A stretch of 64,000 nt of DNA from Dyella ginsengisoli LA-4 (GCF_000334915.1 NZ_AMSF01000003.1:1-64000), one strand, 5' to 3'. Counted from the stretch's first letter, positions 42,264-51,954 are shown. Notes: generated from the letters alone by a model not told the origin. Program-made: numbers and translations.

Positions 42264-45173
42264 ATGCCGTTTTTCCGTCTCCGCCACGCCCGCTTCGTCT
42301 GGCTCGCCGTGCTCGCCCTGTGCGGGTGGCTGGTCTGCGCGCCGGTGCCGGCGCAGCAGTTCCCGGTCCAGTACTACGGGCGCAAGTCCGGTCTTGAGAG
42401 CCAGACCGTCAACGCCATGCTGCAGGACCGGCGGGGCTTCATCTGGGTAGGCACCGAGATGGGGCTGTATCGCTTCGACGGCGCCCAGTTCCATCGCATG
42501 GCCAGGGCGGAGGGGTTTGCCTCCGGCGAGTTCGTCAATGCGATCGCCGAAGCCCCGGACGGCCGCCTCTGGGTGGCCACCCAGTCCGGGTTGCGGGTAG
42601 GCGACGGGCTCGATTTCCGCCCGGTCGCACCGGGCGGCGCACCGCTGGTGCCCGACGCCGGACGGCGGCTCGTCGCCTTGCCGGATGGCGGCGTGCTGCT
42701 GGTGCGCGCGGGACATCTGCTGGAGGTGAGGGCCGACGGCGAGGGCGGCTGGCGTGTGGGCGAGCGTTTCTCCGGAGCCCTCCGCCGGGCCTGGCCGGGA
42801 CTCGAGGATGTGTCGGCGGTGCAGGTCATCGATGGGGCGCTGTGGCTGGGCTGCGGACACCAGGTCTGCGAAGTGAAGGGGGCGGACGTGCGGGTGCATG
42901 GCCCCGACGACGGCGTGCCTGCGGATGTCTGGTCGGGGATCTTTCGCGACAGCCGGGGCTCGGTCTGGCTGCGCGGCACCCATGTCCTACGGGTGCGGCC
43001 GGCAGGTGGCGGACGTTTCGTTCGGCGCGATGTGCCAGGCACGCCGACGGACATCCTCACCGACGATATCGGCGTGATCGAGGACCCACAGGGTCACATA
43101 CTGACCCGTACGGATCATGGGCTTGCCCGCTGGGACGGACAGCGCTGGCAGCTGTTCGGCCCCGCCAACGGCCTTCCGGACGTCGGGATCACCGCGCTGA
43201 TGTTCGACCGCGAAGGCGAGCTGTGGCTGGGCACCTACGGTCGTGGCGTGGCGCTGTGGAGCGGATACGGGGCGATCGAGGGCTGGTCCCGTGCCCAAGG
43301 CATGGATACCGCGCCGAACTGGTCGATCGCGCGCGATGCGCGGGGGCGCATGTGGTTCGCCAACGAGATGGGGGGCAATGTCCGCGATCCCGGAGCGCCC
43401 CGGCTTGCGCCATGGCCGCTCGACGCGAGCCCCCCGGCGCGGCAGAACCTTAGCATGCAGGCCGGCCCGGACGGCGCAATGTGGGTGGCCTCGTACGACG
43501 GCCGCCTGTTCCGCTACGACGGGCGGGCCACGCGGCTGGTTGCCACCTTGCCGCACTTCATCAAGGCGATCCGCTTCGACCGCAGCGGTCGACTGTGGAT
43601 CGCCACGATCAAGGGCGTGTTTTCGATGTCGCCGGGCGACGACCGGCCACAACCGGCCGAGGGGGCTCCGGCCACGCAGTGCTCGGATATCGCCGAATCG
43701 GCCCCCGGCACGCTCTGGTTCGCCTGCAACGCCGGGCTGCTGCGTCTGGCGCAGGGGCGCTGGACCTTGCTCGCGGCGCACGGCGATACGGTGCCCGGGG
43801 GATATATCGGCGTCGCCGCCACTGCCGACGGCACGGTCTGGCTGGGGGCGAACGAACCCGGGCTGTTCCGCGGCGAGGTGCACGGTGACTCGGTCCGGTT
43901 GCGGCGCGTCGCCGATCGCTGGCTGGACAATACGCTGGCCTATTTCGTCCGGCGCGATCGGCGCAACTGGCTGTGGGTAGGGGGAAGTGCGGGTGTCGAC
44001 GTGTTCGATGGCCGTCGCTGGGTGCATGTTTCGCAGGACGCCGGTTTGCTGTGGGACGAGTCCGACCAGAACGCCTTCTTCGAGGATGCCGACGGCTCGG
44101 TCTGGATCGGCTCGGCGATCGGTGTCAGTCACATACGCATCCCGCAGGCACTGTTCCGCGAGCGTCCGCGGCGGGTGGTGCTCACCGCCGTCAGCATGGG
44201 CGAGCACCGCCTGGTTGCGGGCGAGTCGATCTCGATGGACGGACGGCGTGCACCGCTGGTGTTCCGCTTCGCCCGCGTCGGGGGCGCTTCCGGGTCACCG
44301 CCGCGGTATCGCTATCGGCTGCGGGGCACCGGTGCCGGCGTGGTCGAGACGCATGCCAACGAGGTGGTGGTGTCGGCGCTCCCCGCCGGTGACTACCGCT
44401 TCGAGATCCAGGCGATCGACGACGATCTGCGCACGCTTTCACCGGTGGCTGATTTCAGTTTTAGCGTGCGTCCGCCGTGGTGGTGGCGCTGGTGGGCGCT
44501 GTCGTCGTGGGCGCTGGTGGTGGCGGTGCTGATTGCGCTGGCGTGGCGCTGGCGGGTACGTGCACTGCTGCGCCGCACCCGTTGGCTGGACACCATGGTG
44601 CGCCAGCGCACGCGCGAGCTGCGGCGGGAGAAGGGGGAACTGGAGCAGGCGCGGGCGCGCCTCTACGTGCAGGCCCGCTTCGACGAACTCACCGGCCTGT
44701 TGAACCGGCGCGCGATTCTCGAGCAGCTTGCCAGCGTGCTGGCCGACGACGCGCGGCGCAGCCGAGGCGTCGCCGTGGCGCTGCTCGACCTGGACCATTT
44801 CAAGCAGGTCAACGACAGCTATGGCCACCCGGTGGGCGACCAGGTGCTGCACGGGGTGGCGCAATGCCTGTTGCGCCATCTGCGCTCGACCGATTCCCTG
44901 GGGCGCTACGGTGGCGAGGAGTTGCTGCTGGTGATGGAGGGCATCGGCGTGCGGGAGGCGCAGCTGCGCCTCGATGCCATGCGTGAGGCGGTGGCGGCGC
45001 TGCCATGGGGGCCGGAGAATGCGTCGCTGCACGTCACCATCAGCCTCGGACTGGCCTGGGTCGGAGCCGCGCCGGTCGAGGCCCGCTCCATCGTGCGTGC
45101 CGCCGACGAAGCGCTCTACAAGGCCAAGCAGTCCGGACGGAATCGGCTGTCGATTGCGGCGAGCATCGACTGA
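42264..45173 (+). CDS. Beta-propeller sensor diguanylate cyclase
   Basis: A 969-residue membrane sensor. A signal/anchor (about 10-30) leads to a large periplasmic region made of two-component-regulator propeller repeats (such as DRRGFIWVGTEMGLYRFDG, DREGELWLGTYGRGVALW). A Y_Y_Y-type domain follows (about 640-725), then one helix (WWALSSWALVVAVLIALAW), a coiled coil (RTRELRREKGELEQARAR) and a GGDEF domain. The signature is GGEEL at 883-887, an F-to-L variant. RSTD before it is the inhibitory RxxD site. This is the HTCS-like periplasmic sensor layout with a cyclase in place of a kinase. The stop is 7 bp from the convergent GGDEF-EAL gene. Confidence 0.9.
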   Translation: MPFFRLRHARFVWLAVLALCGWLVCAPVPAQQFPVQYYGRKSGLESQTVNAMLQDRRGFIWVGTEMGLYRFDGAQFHRMARAEGFASGEFVNAIAEAPDGRLWVATQSGLRVGDGLDFRPVAPGGAPLVPDAGRRLVALPDGGVLLVRAGHLLEVRADGEGGWRVGERFSGALRRAWPGLEDVSAVQVIDGALWLGCGHQVCEVKGADVRVHGPDDGVPADVWSGIFRDSRGSVWLRGTHVLRVRPAGGGRFVRRDVPGTPTDILTDDIGVIEDPQGHILTRTDHGLARWDGQRWQLFGPANGLPDVGITALMFDREGELWLGTYGRGVALWSGYGAIEGWSRAQGMDTAPNWSIARDARGRMWFANEMGGNVRDPGAPRLAPWPLDASPPARQNLSMQAGPDGAMWVASYDGRLFRYDGRATRLVATLPHFIKAIRFDRSGRLWIATIKGVFSMSPGDDRPQPAEGAPATQCSDIAESAPGTLWFACNAGLLRLAQGRWTLLAAHGDTVPGGYIGVAATADGTVWLGANEPGLFRGEVHGDSVRLRRVADRWLDNTLAYFVRRDRRNWLWVGGSAGVDVFDGRRWVHVSQDAGLLWDESDQNAFFEDADGSVWIGSAIGVSHIRIPQALFRERPRRVVLTAVSMGEHRLVAGESISMDGRRAPLVFRFARVGGASGSPPRYRYRLRGTGAGVVETHANEVVVSALPAGDYRFEIQAIDDDLRTLSPVADFSFSVRPPWWWRWWALSSWALVVAVLIALAWRWRVRALLRRTRWLDTMVRQRTRELRREKGELEQARARLYVQARFDELTGLLNRRAILEQLASVLADDARRSRGVAVALLDLDHFKQVNDSYGHPVGDQVLHGVAQCLLRHLRSTDSLGRYGGEELLLVMEGIGVREAQLRLDAMREAVAALPWGPENASLHVTISLGLAWVGAAPVEARSIVRAADEALYKAKQSGRNRLSIAASID

Positions 45174-45180
45174 AGACGCT

Positions 45181-47334
45181 TCATGGCGTCTGCTGGGCGG
45201 CCGCCTGCCGTGTCCTTTCGTGGTTCTCGAGCCATTGTGCGAAGGCGTCGTGTCGCAGCGGCGGGCAGATCAGGTAGCCCTGCAGCCCATCGCAGCCAAG
45301 CGCGGCCAGCGTGGCGCGCTGGCTCTCGCTTTCCACGCCTTCGGCGATGGTGGTCATGCCCAGGCGGTGGCCGACGTCGACGATGAAGCTGGCCAGTGGG
45401 CTGGGCGCTTCCGGACGCAGCCCGCAGATGAACGAGCGGTCGATCTTCAGCTCGTGCAGCGGCAGCTGGCTCAGATACGCGAGCGAGGAGTAGCCGGTGC
45501 CGAAGTCGTCCAGCGCCAGCCGGAAGCCGATGCCGGCCAGCGCGTACATTGTCTGCAGGGCCGACTCGAAGCCCTGCAGCAGTGCGCTCTCGGTCAGCTC
45601 CAGGGTGATCCGTCCCGGCTGCACGCCCGCTTCGCGAACCAGCCGTTCCATGGAGTCGACGAAGCCGGGGTGGGAGAGTTGCCAGGGGCTGACGTTCACC
45701 GCCAGGTGCTCGCCGAAATCCACCCGCTGTGCGTCCCAGGTGCGGATGTGTTCGCAGGTCTGGCGGACCACCCAGGCGCCGAGGTCATGGATCAGTCCGG
45801 TTTCCTCGGCGATCGGGATGAATACCTCGGGCGACACGTCTCCCAGCGTGGGGTGACGCCAGCGCAGCAGCGCCTCGGCACCCATCAGCTGGCCATTCAT
45901 CCGCACCTGCGGCTGGAAATGCAGCTGGAACGAGTGCTCCTCGTCCAGGTGTTCGACCGCCGCGCGCAGGCCGCGCTCGAGCTCCAGCCGCTCGTCGGCA
46001 GCCACCTGCATGTCCGGCTCGAACAGCCGAACCGCATTGCGCCCGGCGGCCTTGGCCCGGTACAGCGCGATGTCGGCGCGGCGGATCACGTCGTTCGGTT
46101 CGCCGTCGCGGCCGCCGAACAGCGCCACGCCGACGCTTGCGCCCACGGCCAGCACGCGGCTGTCGACGCTGACCGGCGCGGTGAGCCGCATGCGTATCTG
46201 CTGGGCCACCGCTTCGATGTGGCTCGCCGCGGTGGTTTCCTCCACCGACAACTGGCCGATGACCACCACGAACTCGTCGCCGCCGAGGCGCCCCAGCGCG
46301 GAACCGGCTGGGATGGCTCCGAGCAGACGATCGGCGACCGCTTCGAGCAGGCGGTCGCCGACGTGGTGGCCCAGTGCATCGTTGATCGTCTTGAAGTTGT
46401 CCAGGTCGATCACCATCGCGGCGCACAAGCCGCGATGCCGTCTCGCCTCGGCCGCCATCTCGGCCATCATGTCCATCACGCTGCGGCGGTTGGGCAGGCC
46501 GGTCAGCGGATCGTGGTAGGCCAGGTGGCGCAGGCTCAGTTCGGCCTGTTCCCGCGTCGCCGCCTCTTCCCGCAGGTGGCGTGTGGTCCGCTCCAGTTGC
46601 AGCGTGCGCTGGTGCAGCTGGCTGGCCATCGACAGGCCCATCAGCAACACGAACGGGAGGAACGAGAACGCATCCAGGTAGGGGTAGGGCATGCCCATCA
46701 GGTCGATCACGATGTCGCCCCACAACAGCGCTGCGAACTGGGTCAGCAGGCACAGTCCGAGCAGCGTGGCCGGCAGGCGCTCGCCGCGACGGAACTGCAG
46801 CGCGGTCATCAGCAGCGCCCAGGCGAAGGCCAGGTAGGTCAGCAGATGGAAGGTCCAGCCGACCGGTGACGGCACACCGTTGATCTTGGTGATCCATTCG
46901 CCCCAGGGCAGTTCGGCCGACTGCATGCCGCTGATGTGCGAATAGAACATCGTGCCGGGGGCGAACTGGTTGTAGGCGGCGAACGCGACGGCGATGGCGG
47001 TGATCGTCAGCAGCGTCTTCGCGCCGAGCGCGCGCCGGGTATAGGTGCCCACGAAGGTGAAGAAGAAAGGAAACGACACTGCTGCCGAGGTGCACATCAC
47101 GCGCAGCATCTGCACGGCGCGCCCCTGGTCGCTGGACAGGCCGAACAGGGCATTGAAGAAGGACAGGCCGGCGATGCACAGGCACAGCATCGCGTAGGAG
47201 AGGTACAGGCGATCGCGCTGCTGGCGCAGGCCGATGATCAGGAACTGGATGCTGGACGTGACCGCAATACAGGCAGTGGCCACGAGCGCAGCCGTGTAGT
47301 AGCCGAAGACGGCGTGACCTGCAGCCTCGACCAT
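45181..47334 (-). CDS. Membrane GGDEF-EAL protein
   Basis: A 717-residue protein with about seven N-terminal helices (to residue about 240), a short coiled coil, a GGDEF domain (motif 352-356) and an EAL domain (EAL at 488-490 in GAEALLRW; DDFGTGYSS later). Both catalytic signatures are intact, so it could make and break c-di-GMP. Unlike the other three GGDEF proteins here, it has no RxxD site: the five-residue offset reads PAGS. That suggests loss of product inhibition or a main role as phosphodiesterase. It is convergent with the propeller cyclase. Confidence 0.92.
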   Translation of the reverse strand: MVEAAGHAVFGYYTAALVATACIAVTSSIQFLIIGLRQQRDRLYLSYAMLCLCIAGLSFFNALFGLSSDQGRAVQMLRVMCTSAAVSFPFFFTFVGTYTRRALGAKTLLTITAIAVAFAAYNQFAPGTMFYSHISGMQSAELPWGEWITKINGVPSPVGWTFHLLTYLAFAWALLMTALQFRRGERLPATLLGLCLLTQFAALLWGDIVIDLMGMPYPYLDAFSFLPFVLLMGLSMASQLHQRTLQLERTTRHLREEAATREQAELSLRHLAYHDPLTGLPNRRSVMDMMAEMAAEARRHRGLCAAMVIDLDNFKTINDALGHHVGDRLLEAVADRLLGAIPAGSALGRLGGDEFVVVIGQLSVEETTAASHIEAVAQQIRMRLTAPVSVDSRVLAVGASVGVALFGGRDGEPNDVIRRADIALYRAKAAGRNAVRLFEPDMQVAADERLELERGLRAAVEHLDEEHSFQLHFQPQVRMNGQLMGAEALLRWRHPTLGDVSPEVFIPIAEETGLIHDLGAWVVRQTCEHIRTWDAQRVDFGEHLAVNVSPWQLSHPGFVDSMERLVREAGVQPGRITLELTESALLQGFESALQTMYALAGIGFRLALDDFGTGYSSLAYLSQLPLHELKIDRSFICGLRPEAPSPLASFIVDVGHRLGMTTIAEGVESESQRATLAALGCDGLQGYLICPPLRHDAFAQWLENHERTRQAAAQQTP

Positions 47335-47560
47335 GCCCTAGCGCTTCCTGATTGTTACCATGTGGGCCTCCCCCCTGCCGTGCCACGATAACCGAAGCCC
47401 GCGACAAAAGCTGCGGCTCTTTTCCCGGGCCGGCACGCGCGCCATCGGGCATGGCACCGGGGAGGAGGTCGGCCGGATGCCGTCACTCCATACGAATGCA
47501 AATGAACGAATCCAGCCGCTCCGGGTCGAGTGGTTCGGGTCACAGCCAAAGGTCAAAGTC

Positions 47561-48424
47561 ATGAGCAAGCGTTCCTCCGGTGGTGGCTGGGTATTCGCCG
47601 TCATCGCAGTGGTCCTGATCGCGTTCGCTGCCTGGTTCCTGGTGCAGCGTGCCCGCAAGGCCGATCAGGCCCGTCCGGCTCCGGTCGCGGCTGCCACGGC
47701 ACCGGTTCCGGCTCCGGCCAGCACGGCCCCGGTCATCGCGCATCCGATCGAACAGGCACAGACGGCCCCCGCCGCGGCCAGCACCGCACCGCTGCCGGCG
47801 CTGGGCGACAGCGATGCCAGCGTGCTGCAAGGCCTGGCGGCGCTCGCGCCGGGCAGCGACGTCGGCAGCTGGCTGGTGCACCAGTCGATCATTCCGCGCA
47901 TCGTGGCGACGGTGGACGCGATGCCGCGCCAGGACCTCAGCCCGTTCATCCTGCCGGTGCGCCCGGCCAAGGGCAGCCTGAAGACGCAGGGCGCGAACGG
48001 CCAGAAGGTCATCGACGCGGCGAACGCCGCGCGCTACGCGCCCTACGTCAAGGCGATGCAGGCGGTGGACAGCCAGGCGCTGGTGGACTGGTACGTGCAC
48101 AGCTACCCGCTGTTCCAGCAGGCCTATCGCGAGCTGGGCTACCCGCATGCGTACTTCAACGATCGCCTGATCGCGGTGATCGACCACCTGCTGGCCGCGC
48201 CGGAGCCGACCGGCCCGCTGGCCGTGGTGCCGTACAAGGAGGGCTTCGCCTACGCCGATCCGTCGCTGCAGTCGCTGTCGATCGGCCAGCGCACCATGGT
48301 GCGCATCGGCGCGGAGAACGAGGCGGCGGTGAAGGCCAAGCTGCGCGACTTGCGCGCGCGGCTGGTCGGCAGCGGCCTGCGCAAGGAAGCCGCCGCACCG
48401 GCCGCCGCGACCACGACGCACTGA
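47561..48424 (+). CDS. DUF3014 membrane-anchored protein
   Basis: A 287-residue protein with one N-terminal transmembrane helix (WVFAVIAVVLIAFAAWFLV). A long Ala/Pro-rich linker (about 32-88) is followed by the DUF3014 domain, recognisable by MPRQDLSPFILPVRPA and YPHAYFNDRLIAVIDHLL. It should face the periplasm. The start at 47561 follows GGTCAAAGTC, a weak ribosome site; the frame is open upstream but without protein-like content. Function unknown. Confidence 0.87.
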   Translation: MSKRSSGGGWVFAVIAVVLIAFAAWFLVQRARKADQARPAPVAAATAPVPAPASTAPVIAHPIEQAQTAPAAASTAPLPALGDSDASVLQGLAALAPGSDVGSWLVHQSIIPRIVATVDAMPRQDLSPFILPVRPAKGSLKTQGANGQKVIDAANAARYAPYVKAMQAVDSQALVDWYVHSYPLFQQAYRELGYPHAYFNDRLIAVIDHLLAAPEPTGPLAVVPYKEGFAYADPSLQSLSIGQRTMVRIGAENEAAVKAKLRDLRARLVGSGLRKEAAAPAAATTTH

Positions 48425-48446
48425 GCGTCGCGGCCGGGACGTTCCT

Positions 48447-49229
48447 TCACCAGGGGATGTCCTGGCCGTCCCAGGCGATGAAGCGCCCGCTGTCGGCGGG
48501 CGTGGCGCCGGCGATGATCGCCAGCAACTGGCGAGCCGCCCGTGCCGGTTCGAACAGCTTCGCGAGTGGCACGTTCTTCTGGAACGGCGCGGACAGCGCC
48601 GTGTCCACCGTGCCGGGATGCAGCAGCAGGCAGCAGCCCAGGCGGTTGCGGCGCGACCACTCGATCGCGAACGTTCTCATCAACTGGTTCTGCGCCGCCT
48701 TCGAGGCGCGGTAGGCGTACCAGCCGCCGAGCCGGTTGTCGCCGATCGAGCCGACCCGCGCCGACAGCGAGGCAAACACCGCGGGGCCGCGCTCCAGCAG
48801 CGGCAGCAGGGCGCGGGCCAGCAGCACCGGCGCGAACGCGTTGAGTGCGAACACCCGCTCCAGCGACTGCCGCCGCACCTCGCGCACCGATTTTTCCGGC
48901 CGCAGGCCGTCGCCGTGCAGCACGCCTGCCGCGTTCACCACCAGCGCCAGCGACGGATGTCGGGTCACCAGGGCGCCGGCCAGGGCGTCGAGCGCGGCCT
49001 CGTCGGTGAGGTCGACGTCCGCGCGGTGCAGCCGCCCGGGTGCGGCTTCGCCGAGTCTCGCCAGCGCGGCGCTGCCGGAGGCGTGGCGGGCGACCGCGGT
49101 CACGCTGGCCACCTGCGGGTGGGCGAGCAGCGCTTGAGTGATCGCCAGCCCGATGCCGCGGCTGGCGCCGGTCACCAGCACGTGGGCGGGACCGTCGAGG
49201 CCGTGGATCAGCGGCAGATGCTCGGACAT
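48447..49229 (-). CDS. Short-chain dehydrogenase/reductase, C-factor-like
   Basis: A 260-residue SDR. The cofactor motif TGASRGIG and the catalytic YAYRASK (Tyr and Lys) are present, with Ser in FASLSARVGSIGD completing the active site. The sequence around LSARVGSIGDNRLGGWYAYRASKAA is close to CsgA/C-factor-like SDRs. Substrate unknown. It shares strand with the DUF4396 gene (43 bp upstream). Confidence 0.9.
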   Translation of the reverse strand: MSEHLPLIHGLDGPAHVLVTGASRGIGLAITQALLAHPQVASVTAVARHASGSAALARLGEAAPGRLHRADVDLTDEAALDALAGALVTRHPSLALVVNAAGVLHGDGLRPEKSVREVRRQSLERVFALNAFAPVLLARALLPLLERGPAVFASLSARVGSIGDNRLGGWYAYRASKAAQNQLMRTFAIEWSRRNRLGCCLLLHPGTVDTALSAPFQKNVPLAKLFEPARAARQLLAIIAGATPADSGRFIAWDGQDIPW

Positions 49230-49272
49230 GAGAACAGCTCGGGGAGGGGTGCGTCCGGTACGCGGCCCGGCA

Positions 49273-49941
49273 TCACATCGGATGCTTGATGCCGCGTTTG
49301 AGCAGCCACGCGTTCACCGGGCAGGCGGTGGCGAAGCCCGCCAGCATCGCAATCTGCATCATGAACCAGAACACCGGCCCGGCCTTGTCAAGCGCGCCGT
49401 CGAACAGGCCGAAGGTGGCGATCGCCATCCAGCCGTACATGCCCACCTGCCAGGACACCAGCGAGAGCGTGTCGGCCTTCAGCGCGGCCAGCAGGGCCTC
49501 CCGCGCGGACATCTCCCCCATCGGCTTGATCGTGAAGTACTGGAACGCGATGCCGATGACGAAGGCGAACACGAAGTCCAGCGTCCAGCCGGTCAGCAGC
49601 GCGCTGCCGAACAGGGTGAATGGCACCGCCAGCAGCAGGCTCTCGGCGGTCAGGTCGCCCAGCGTGCAGCCGCTGCCGCAGTGGCTGGCGGCCAGCATCA
49701 CGCTCTGCGCGAAGGGGCGTTCACCCGGGTGGCCGTGTCCGCCGTGCTTCGGTGCACGACCGATACGCGCATAGGCCCACAGGCCCAGCGGCCCGGCGTA
49801 CAGCGCGGTGATCGGCCACACCAGGTTCATGATCGCCATCCGCTGGCGGCGGCCCAGCGCGATGTCCAGGGCGATGAGTGCCGCGCAGGCCGCGGCGACG
49901 ACAAGCGAGACGAGGGCGAGGACGTGCAGCCGCTCCGGCAT
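49273..49941 (-). CDS. DUF4396 membrane protein
   Basis: A 222-residue membrane protein with about six helices. Family marks are a His-rich loop (KHGGHGHPGE), SHCGSGCTLGDLTAE in a helix, and a C-terminal helix ending FATACPVNAWLLKRGIKHPM. The conserved Cys and His residues suggest metal or redox chemistry, but no function is known for DUF4396. It lies upstream of the SDR gene on the same strand. Confidence 0.88.
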   Translation of the reverse strand: MPERLHVLALVSLVVAAACAALIALDIALGRRQRMAIMNLVWPITALYAGPLGLWAYARIGRAPKHGGHGHPGERPFAQSVMLAASHCGSGCTLGDLTAESLLLAVPFTLFGSALLTGWTLDFVFAFVIGIAFQYFTIKPMGEMSAREALLAALKADTLSLVSWQVGMYGWMAIATFGLFDGALDKAGPVFWFMMQIAMLAGFATACPVNAWLLKRGIKHPM

Positions 49942-50004
49942 CGGCAGGCTCCGTGCAAAACCCGAGCATGCCGCGATGCCCGTGGAAGCCCGATCAAGTC
50001 GCCG

Positions 50005-50547
50005 TCAATCCAGCGGGGCGGCCATCACCAGCTTGTCGACCGGATAGCCACGTTCCGCGGCGCGCTCGCGGATGCCGCGGAACGTGGCCGCGTCCATGTG
50101 CGGCTCGCGCGACAGCACCCACAGGTACTTGCGGCTGGGGCTGCCCACCACGGCCCAGCGGTAGTCCGGGTCCAGCTCCACCACCCAGTAATCCGCCCAC
50201 ACCATCGGCAGCCAGCCCAGCCACGCCGGGGCGAAGCGCACCTTGAGGGCACCGGAACGGTCGTCCACGCGGCGTGCCACGCCGTCGGACGCATCCATGC
50301 CCCTGGCGGTACGACAGGCGTTGTGCACGCCGACGGTGCCGTCGGGGCGACGGGTGTAGGTCGCGGTGATGGTGTCGATGCACTGGCGCTGGAAGAACAT
50401 CGGCAGGTGCGCGATCTCGTGCCACTGGCCCAGGTAGCGGTCCAGGTCGAGCTGCGGCACCGGGCGGTTGGGCAGAGGCTCCGCATGCACGCTCAGGCCG
50501 ACACAGGCGAGGACGGCGAACACGGCGACTTTCAGGTGGCGGATCAT
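50005..50547 (-). CDS. blc: Bacterial lipocalin (Blc family)
   Basis: A 180-residue lipocalin. The family GxW motif appears as YLGQWHEIAHLP, with FQRQCIDTITATYTRRPDGTVGVHNAC following, as in Blc. A cleavable signal peptide (MIRHLKVAVFAVLACVGLSVHA) is present, but the lipobox is poor, so it may be periplasmic instead of lipid-anchored as in E. coli. It probably binds fatty acids or lysophospholipids. ATG 50547 has GGAG upstream. Confidence 0.88.
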   Translation of the reverse strand: MIRHLKVAVFAVLACVGLSVHAEPLPNRPVPQLDLDRYLGQWHEIAHLPMFFQRQCIDTITATYTRRPDGTVGVHNACRTARGMDASDGVARRVDDRSGALKVRFAPAWLGWLPMVWADYWVVELDPDYRWAVVGSPSRKYLWVLSREPHMDAATFRGIRERAAERGYPVDKLVMAAPLD

Positions 50548-50678
50548 CGTGGCGGGCTCCAGGTTCCGGACGCTCCAGCGTTTTCCGAGGAGCGTCGGGG
50601 ATCGGTGAATGACCGGTGAGAACAGGTGACAGGCGTTCATACGTCGGCTTGCCTGCCGGTGGATGCGGGTGCATGATG

Positions 50679-50698
50679 CCTACCTTCCAATAGGTAGG
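50679..50698. promoter_or_regulatory. Probable TetR operator overlapping the bicupin ribosome site
   Basis: CCTACCT-TCCAAT-AGGTAGG is a perfect 7-bp inverted repeat with a 6-bp centre. It ends nine bases before the bicupin ATG at 50708. The gene pair behind it includes a TetR-family repressor, so autoregulation through this site is likely. Confidence 0.65.
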
Positions 50699-50707
50699 TA
50701 AACGATC

Positions 50708-51382
50708 ATGCAGCTGCGTTCCGACTGGTCCCGCCGGGAAGTCGTCGACGCCTCCGCGCTGGACTGGGTGCCGTCACCCGCGGCCGGTGTCGAGCGCAAG
50801 ATGCTCGAGCGCGACGGCGACGAGGTGGCGCGCGCCACGTCCATCGTCCGCTACGCGCCCGGCTCGCGCTTCGACAGCCACGTGCACGCGCTGGGCGAGG
50901 AGCTGTTCGTGCTCGACGGCGAGTTCTGCGACCAAACCGGTCGCTACGGCCCTGGAAGCTACATCCGCAATCCGCCTGGCTCCTCGCATGCGCCGTGGTC
51001 GGACACCGGTTGCGTGCTGTTCGTGAAGCTGCGCTACTTCGATCCGGACGACCTCGCCCGGGTGGTGGTGCACACGCGCGAGGAACCGTGGCTCCCCGGC
51101 CTGGTGCCGGGCCTGTCGGTGATGCCGCTGCACGATTTCCGCACCGCGCATACCGCGCTGGTGCGCTGGGCGCCGAACACGTATTTCAATCCCCACCGCC
51201 ACTACGGCGGCGAGGAGATCCTGGTGGTCGAGGGCACGTTCGAGGACGAGCACGGCCGCTATCCGGCCGGCAGCTGGATCCGCAGCCCGCACCTGAGCCA
51301 GCACAAGCCGTTCAGCCGCGAGGGCTGCATCATCCTGGTGAAGACCGGGCACCTGATCACCGACGCCGAGGCCGCCGCGTGA
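50708..51382 (+). CDS. Bicupin protein, ChrR-like
   Basis: A 224-residue protein of two cupin folds. Each has a metal-site pattern: FDSHVHALGEELFVLDGEF in the first and FNPHRHYGGEEILVVEGTF in the second (His-x-His and Glu). The pattern resembles the cupin domain of ChrR anti-sigma factors, though no sigma-binding N-terminal domain is present. It may be an enzyme or sensor. Its stop overlaps the TetR gene start by four bases (GTGA), so the two are coupled. Confidence 0.85.
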   Translation: MQLRSDWSRREVVDASALDWVPSPAAGVERKMLERDGDEVARATSIVRYAPGSRFDSHVHALGEELFVLDGEFCDQTGRYGPGSYIRNPPGSSHAPWSDTGCVLFVKLRYFDPDDLARVVVHTREEPWLPGLVPGLSVMPLHDFRTAHTALVRWAPNTYFNPHRHYGGEEILVVEGTFEDEHGRYPAGSWIRSPHLSQHKPFSREGCIILVKTGHLITDAEAAA

Positions 51383-51954
51383 GCGCGGTGGCCGGCACCG
51401 CGACGCGGGTGATGGACGTGGCCGAGTCGCTGATCCAGCAGCGCGGCTACGGCGGCTTTTCCTTCGACGACCTGGCGCAGGCGGTGGGCATCCGCAAGCC
51501 CAGCGTGCACCACCACTTCCGCACCAAGGCCGACCTGGTGACCGCGCTCGCCCGCCGCTACACCGAGCGCTTCGAGTCGGCGCTGGCGGCCATCGACGTG
51601 GCCCGCCGCGATCCCATGGCGCGGCTGAGGGCCTATGTCCGCCTGTTTGCCACCACCTATGCGCAGGACGGCCGCCTGTGCGTCTGCGGCATGCTCGGCG
51701 CCGAAGTCGACGCCCTGCCGGGCGAGGTCGCCGACGCGGTGGCCGGCTTCTTCCGGCTCAACCTCGACTGGCTCACCGCGGCCTTTCGCGACGCCCAGCA
51801 GAGCGGGCGAGTGGCCAGCGGCCAGCGGCCCGCCGCGCTGGCCGAGCTGATGCTGTCGGCGCTGGAGGGCGCGATGGTGGTGGGGCGGGGGAGTCGCTCC
51901 GGCGGTGGCCCCGAAGCCGTCGGCAAGTCCCTGCTAGCCGGTCTTGCGCGGTGA
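51379..51954 (+). CDS. TetR-family repressor
   Basis: A 191-residue regulator. The helix-turn-helix region is YGGFSFDDLAQAVGIRKPSVHHHFRTKADLV, typical for TetR, and the rest is the helical ligand-binding domain. The start is the GTG at 51379 that overlaps the bicupin stop (GTGA). It most likely represses its own operon via the palindrome at 50679-50698. The inducer is unknown. Confidence 0.9.
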   Translation: MSAVAGTATRVMDVAESLIQQRGYGGFSFDDLAQAVGIRKPSVHHHFRTKADLVTALARRYTERFESALAAIDVARRDPMARLRAYVRLFATTYAQDGRLCVCGMLGAEVDALPGEVADAVAGFFRLNLDWLTAAFRDAQQSGRVASGQRPAALAELMLSALEGAMVVGRGSRSGGGPEAVGKSLLAGLAR

